Assembly: GCA_001316125.1 (NCBI GenBank)
Contig: BBCS01000001.1
Coordinates: 186,001-250,000, forward strand
DNA from: Vulcanisaeta distributa JCM 11213
GTDB lineage: Archaea; Thermoproteota; Thermoprotei; Thermoproteales; Thermocladiaceae
Reading direction: 5' to 3'
DNA length: 64,000 nucleotides
Shown: one piece after another, positions 62,408-64,000 of the stretch
Numbering within the stretch: the first letter of the stretch is position 1
Layout of the letters: each line of letters starts with the position of its first letter
Translations under genes and position numbers: made by a program
The notes under the pieces: generated by a model
Told to the model about the DNA's origin: nothing
Database searches by the model: none
What the model saw: only the letters and a program-made list of their open reading frames with translations

Positions 62408-62919
62408 TTATTGGTTATTCCTGCCTTGCGCATGTTCCTGAGCCAGCTTTACCAGGGCCTCCACGTGCTTTAAGTCCCTCGCCACCTGGCTTGGCTTTAG
62501 CCTGGCTTCGTGGAATCCCTCCACGTGTAGGAACCAGGCGGCCCTCCACCAGAGCCTGACCTCCTCCCTACCAAGCCCATCGCTTATGGAGTCAACGGCG
62601 CTGAAGAGTAGTGTGGCGGTCCACCTACCCTGCCCCTTAGCCGCCTTTGCTTCATCTAGGTTTAGGCTATTGCCAACGCCTTAACGGCCTCCTCAGCCGC
62701 CTTATAGAGCTTCTCACTTGCCTGCACGGGGTCTTTATTGATGAGGTTCCTGCCCTCATTTAGGTACTTGTTGGCTAGTTCTAGGTGTGTTTCAATCTCC
62801 GTGCTTGGGTCTGGGTTGAGCCTTGCCAGCACGCTGTCTATGACGAAGCCCTCGACGTCAACCCCCAGCCTGGCGATCTCCCTGGCTAGCGGCTCGGGTA
62901 GTTCAATAACCACGCCCAC
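62408..62919 (-). CDS. PaREP1 family protein (frameshifted)
   Basis: About 170 residues from ATG 62919: GVVIELPEPLAREIARLGVDVEGF, then LNPDPSTEIETHLELANKYLNEGR and DPVQASEKLYKAAEEAVKALA, the hallmark of PaREP1. A break near 62660 is followed by GQGRWTATLLFSAVDSISDGLG and HVEALVKLAQEHAQ to TAA 62408. PaREP1 is a multi-copy helical family of Pyrobaculum and relatives with no settled function. It sits between the glycan island and a second PaREP-like gene. Confidence 0.72.
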
Positions 62920-63078
62920 GGTGTTAAAGGAATGCGGGGTTTAATAAGCCTGAGCTGTGTCCACCGTTGGTTTAGGCGGGCGTGTTTTCGGTTGGTTACA
63001 GATGCCTTAGACGGCTTCGTTTGTGGTGAGCACGCCCCCCCTGCCACCATTCAATTGTTAGGTGTTGATCCCCCCCAT

Positions 63079-63629
63079 TCACTTAATGGCTCTTCTTAAC
63101 TCGTTTAATGCGTTTCCAATTCGTTGCCCCCCCACCTTACCCTTTGCCTTAGGTTCTAGATTCTGTTTGTTAACTCCCTTATGAGGCTTGTAACGACGGC
63201 CGCGGCCTCCTCCCTATTTCTGTACTTGCTCATTGCCAAATCTGGGTCCGGGCCGTTGTACTGGTAGTCGTGTAGGTTCAGTGCCCTGTCCGTCCAAGCA
63301 GATAACCCACTATACCCAATTTCCTCTAGCATCTGCGACAGTGCCATCATCCTCGTGGTTTGCACTCTAGGACAGCTTTGTTCATCAGCCATCGCCTCTC
63401 CTCCTCGGTCTTGTACACCTGAATTAGCTTAATCCAGTTCAAGCCTGAGCAGGGCAGTTAAAAATGCCCTCCAAGCCCGAAAAGCCATACCCGCGGCATC
63501 CCTAACGAAGCCCTTGCTGAGGAATTCGGTGGATAGCTTGGCTTCAATCAATGATTCCAGAAGCCTCGCATTGATGCGATCCTCCGTGGTTGGCTTGGGC
63601 AACGATCTCTCAAGGGTCTCCGTATCCAC
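63079..63629 (-). CDS. PaREP1-like family protein, copy 3 (frameshifted)
   Basis: Starts at GTG 63629 (DTETLERSLPKPTTEDRINARLLESL) and matches copies 1 and 2 through AFRAWRAFLTALLRLELD, RVQTTRMMALSQMLEEIGYSGLS and LHDYQYNGPDPDLAMSKYRNR. Breaks are near 63430-63390 and 63165; the end reads GNALNELRRAIK at 63079. C7 tracts at 63070 and 63127. The gene starts 24 bases after the ATPase gene on the same strand, so the two are probably co-transcribed. Copies 1 and 2 at 43-44 kb have no ATPase next to them. Confidence 0.6.
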
Positions 63630-63652
63630 GGTCGATTCACCGCATCCCTCCC

Positions 63653-64000
63653 TTAAACACTTTGAGATTGTGTTTCCAGCATCCTCCTCACGGCCTCCCT
63701 GTGCAGTGGTGATTGCCACGCGACGCGCCTGCAATCCCGAGCTCCTCATCTTTCTCGGGCGGTGGTTGGTCTATCCATAGGTATGGCTTCCTGTCTGATA
63801 TGTCGAGGACTAGGTTTAACTCGATTAATTTGTTCATCAGTGGTATTCCCTCCCTCGTGAATAACACGTCTGGGTCTTCAACAGCCCTAGCCAACATACG
63901 CCTCTCACTATCACTTAGCGAGCTTACAAAAACATCAACGCCCTTACCCTTAATCAACTCCCCCCCAATCACCCTATCAGCATCCCAATTGGCTTTATAC
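63653..64000 (-). CDS. archaeal AAA-type ATPase, C-terminal part (partial at right edge)
   Basis: Open to the right edge. The reading YKANWDADRVI-GGELIK, SSLSDSERRMLARAVEDPDVLFTREG, LMNKLIELNLVLDIS and PYLWIDQPPPEKDEELG, followed after a frame break near 63725 by WQSPLHREAVRRMLETQSQSV, resembles the C-terminal winged-helix end of the archaeal ATPase_2/AAA family (Sulfolobales and Thermoproteales). The nucleotide-binding half lies outside the window, so the call rests on the tail only. Two adjacent C7-type tracts (e.g. 63959) occur here. Confidence 0.45.

Noticed and set aside
62377..62559. Pro-rich plus-strand ORF opposite PaREP1
   Set aside because: It is the antisense reading of the frameshifted second half of PaREP1, whose minus-strand reading shows family motifs.
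600..63970. G7/C7 tracts as phase-variable switches
   Set aside because: They occur in housekeeping genes of every kind, keep the frame, and one duplicated site shows G4 and G7 side by side. Phase variation would concern few surface genes and change the frame.
1..64000. CRISPR arrays, transposases and integrases
   Set aside because: No regularly spaced repeats, no DDE, tyrosine or serine recombinase motifs in any frame I inspected; the only tandem repeat is the 105-bp duplication at 6862-7077.

Overview
The window looks like the chromosome of a hyperthermophilic crenarchaeon of the Thermoproteales, most like Vulcanisaeta or Caldivirga. This rests on archaeal-only genes (DNA ligase LigB type, ribosomal S4e and L24p, a stand-alone TRAM protein, geranylgeranyl reductase, MptE-type pterin pyrophosphokinase, an archaeal AAA ATPase), PaREP1-type repeat-family genes, and TATA-like boxes about 25-30 bases before many start codons, which fits leaderless mRNAs. 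I recognise no rRNA, tRNA, CRISPR array or transposase. The genus is inferred from gene content only.

Layout. 1-6,300: end of a glycerol-3-phosphate dehydrogenase, a CoxG-like protein, an alpha/beta hydrolase, an oxidoreductase/flavin-reductase pair, a small P-loop ATPase, an unknown protein and a PPP-family phosphatase. 6,450-13,000: TRAM protein, geranylgeranyl reductase, membrane glycosyltransferase, a DUF2067-like protein, then a divergent metal-transporter pair (CDF exporter and NiCoT-like permease). 13,000-26,900: coiled-coil and Cys-rich proteins, sugar nucleotidyltransferase, PfkB kinase, DNA ligase, serine hydroxymethyltransferase with MptE, S4e/L24, DMT permease, methyltransferase, M1 aminopeptidase with HEAT repeats, TusA-like protein. 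27,500-37,350: acetyl-CoA synthetase plus acetate permease, a complete oligopeptide ABC transporter and ThyX. 38,370-42,000: flippase, sugar nucleotidyltransferase and sugar epimerase. 42,960-44,230: two PaREP-like paralogues. 44,300-61,770: a glycan island with six glycosyltransferases, six FkbM-type methyltransferases (one a remnant), one other methyltransferase, a NodU-type O-carbamoyltransferase and a DUF2079 membrane protein. 62,400-64,000: PaREP1, a third PaREP-like copy and the end of an ATPase.

Taken together, 38-62 kb reads as a pathway that makes nucleotide sugars, assembles a surface glycan, flips it across the membrane and then decorates it by methylation and carbamoylation. The 27-36 kb block reads as scavenging of peptides and acetate.

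Sequence quality matters to every entry. Roughly a hundred G or C tracts are 7-8 bases long. Where conserved motifs allow a check, the tract should be about three bases shorter: the extra triplet inserts one Gly or Pro into otherwise invariant motifs. Many genes also carry one- or two-base indels, typically a G4 tract read as G5 or a doublet read as a single base. I therefore merged ORF fragments into whole genes wherever the family alignment demanded it. I treat most breaks as probable sequence errors rather than true pseudogenes, but raw reads are needed to decide.
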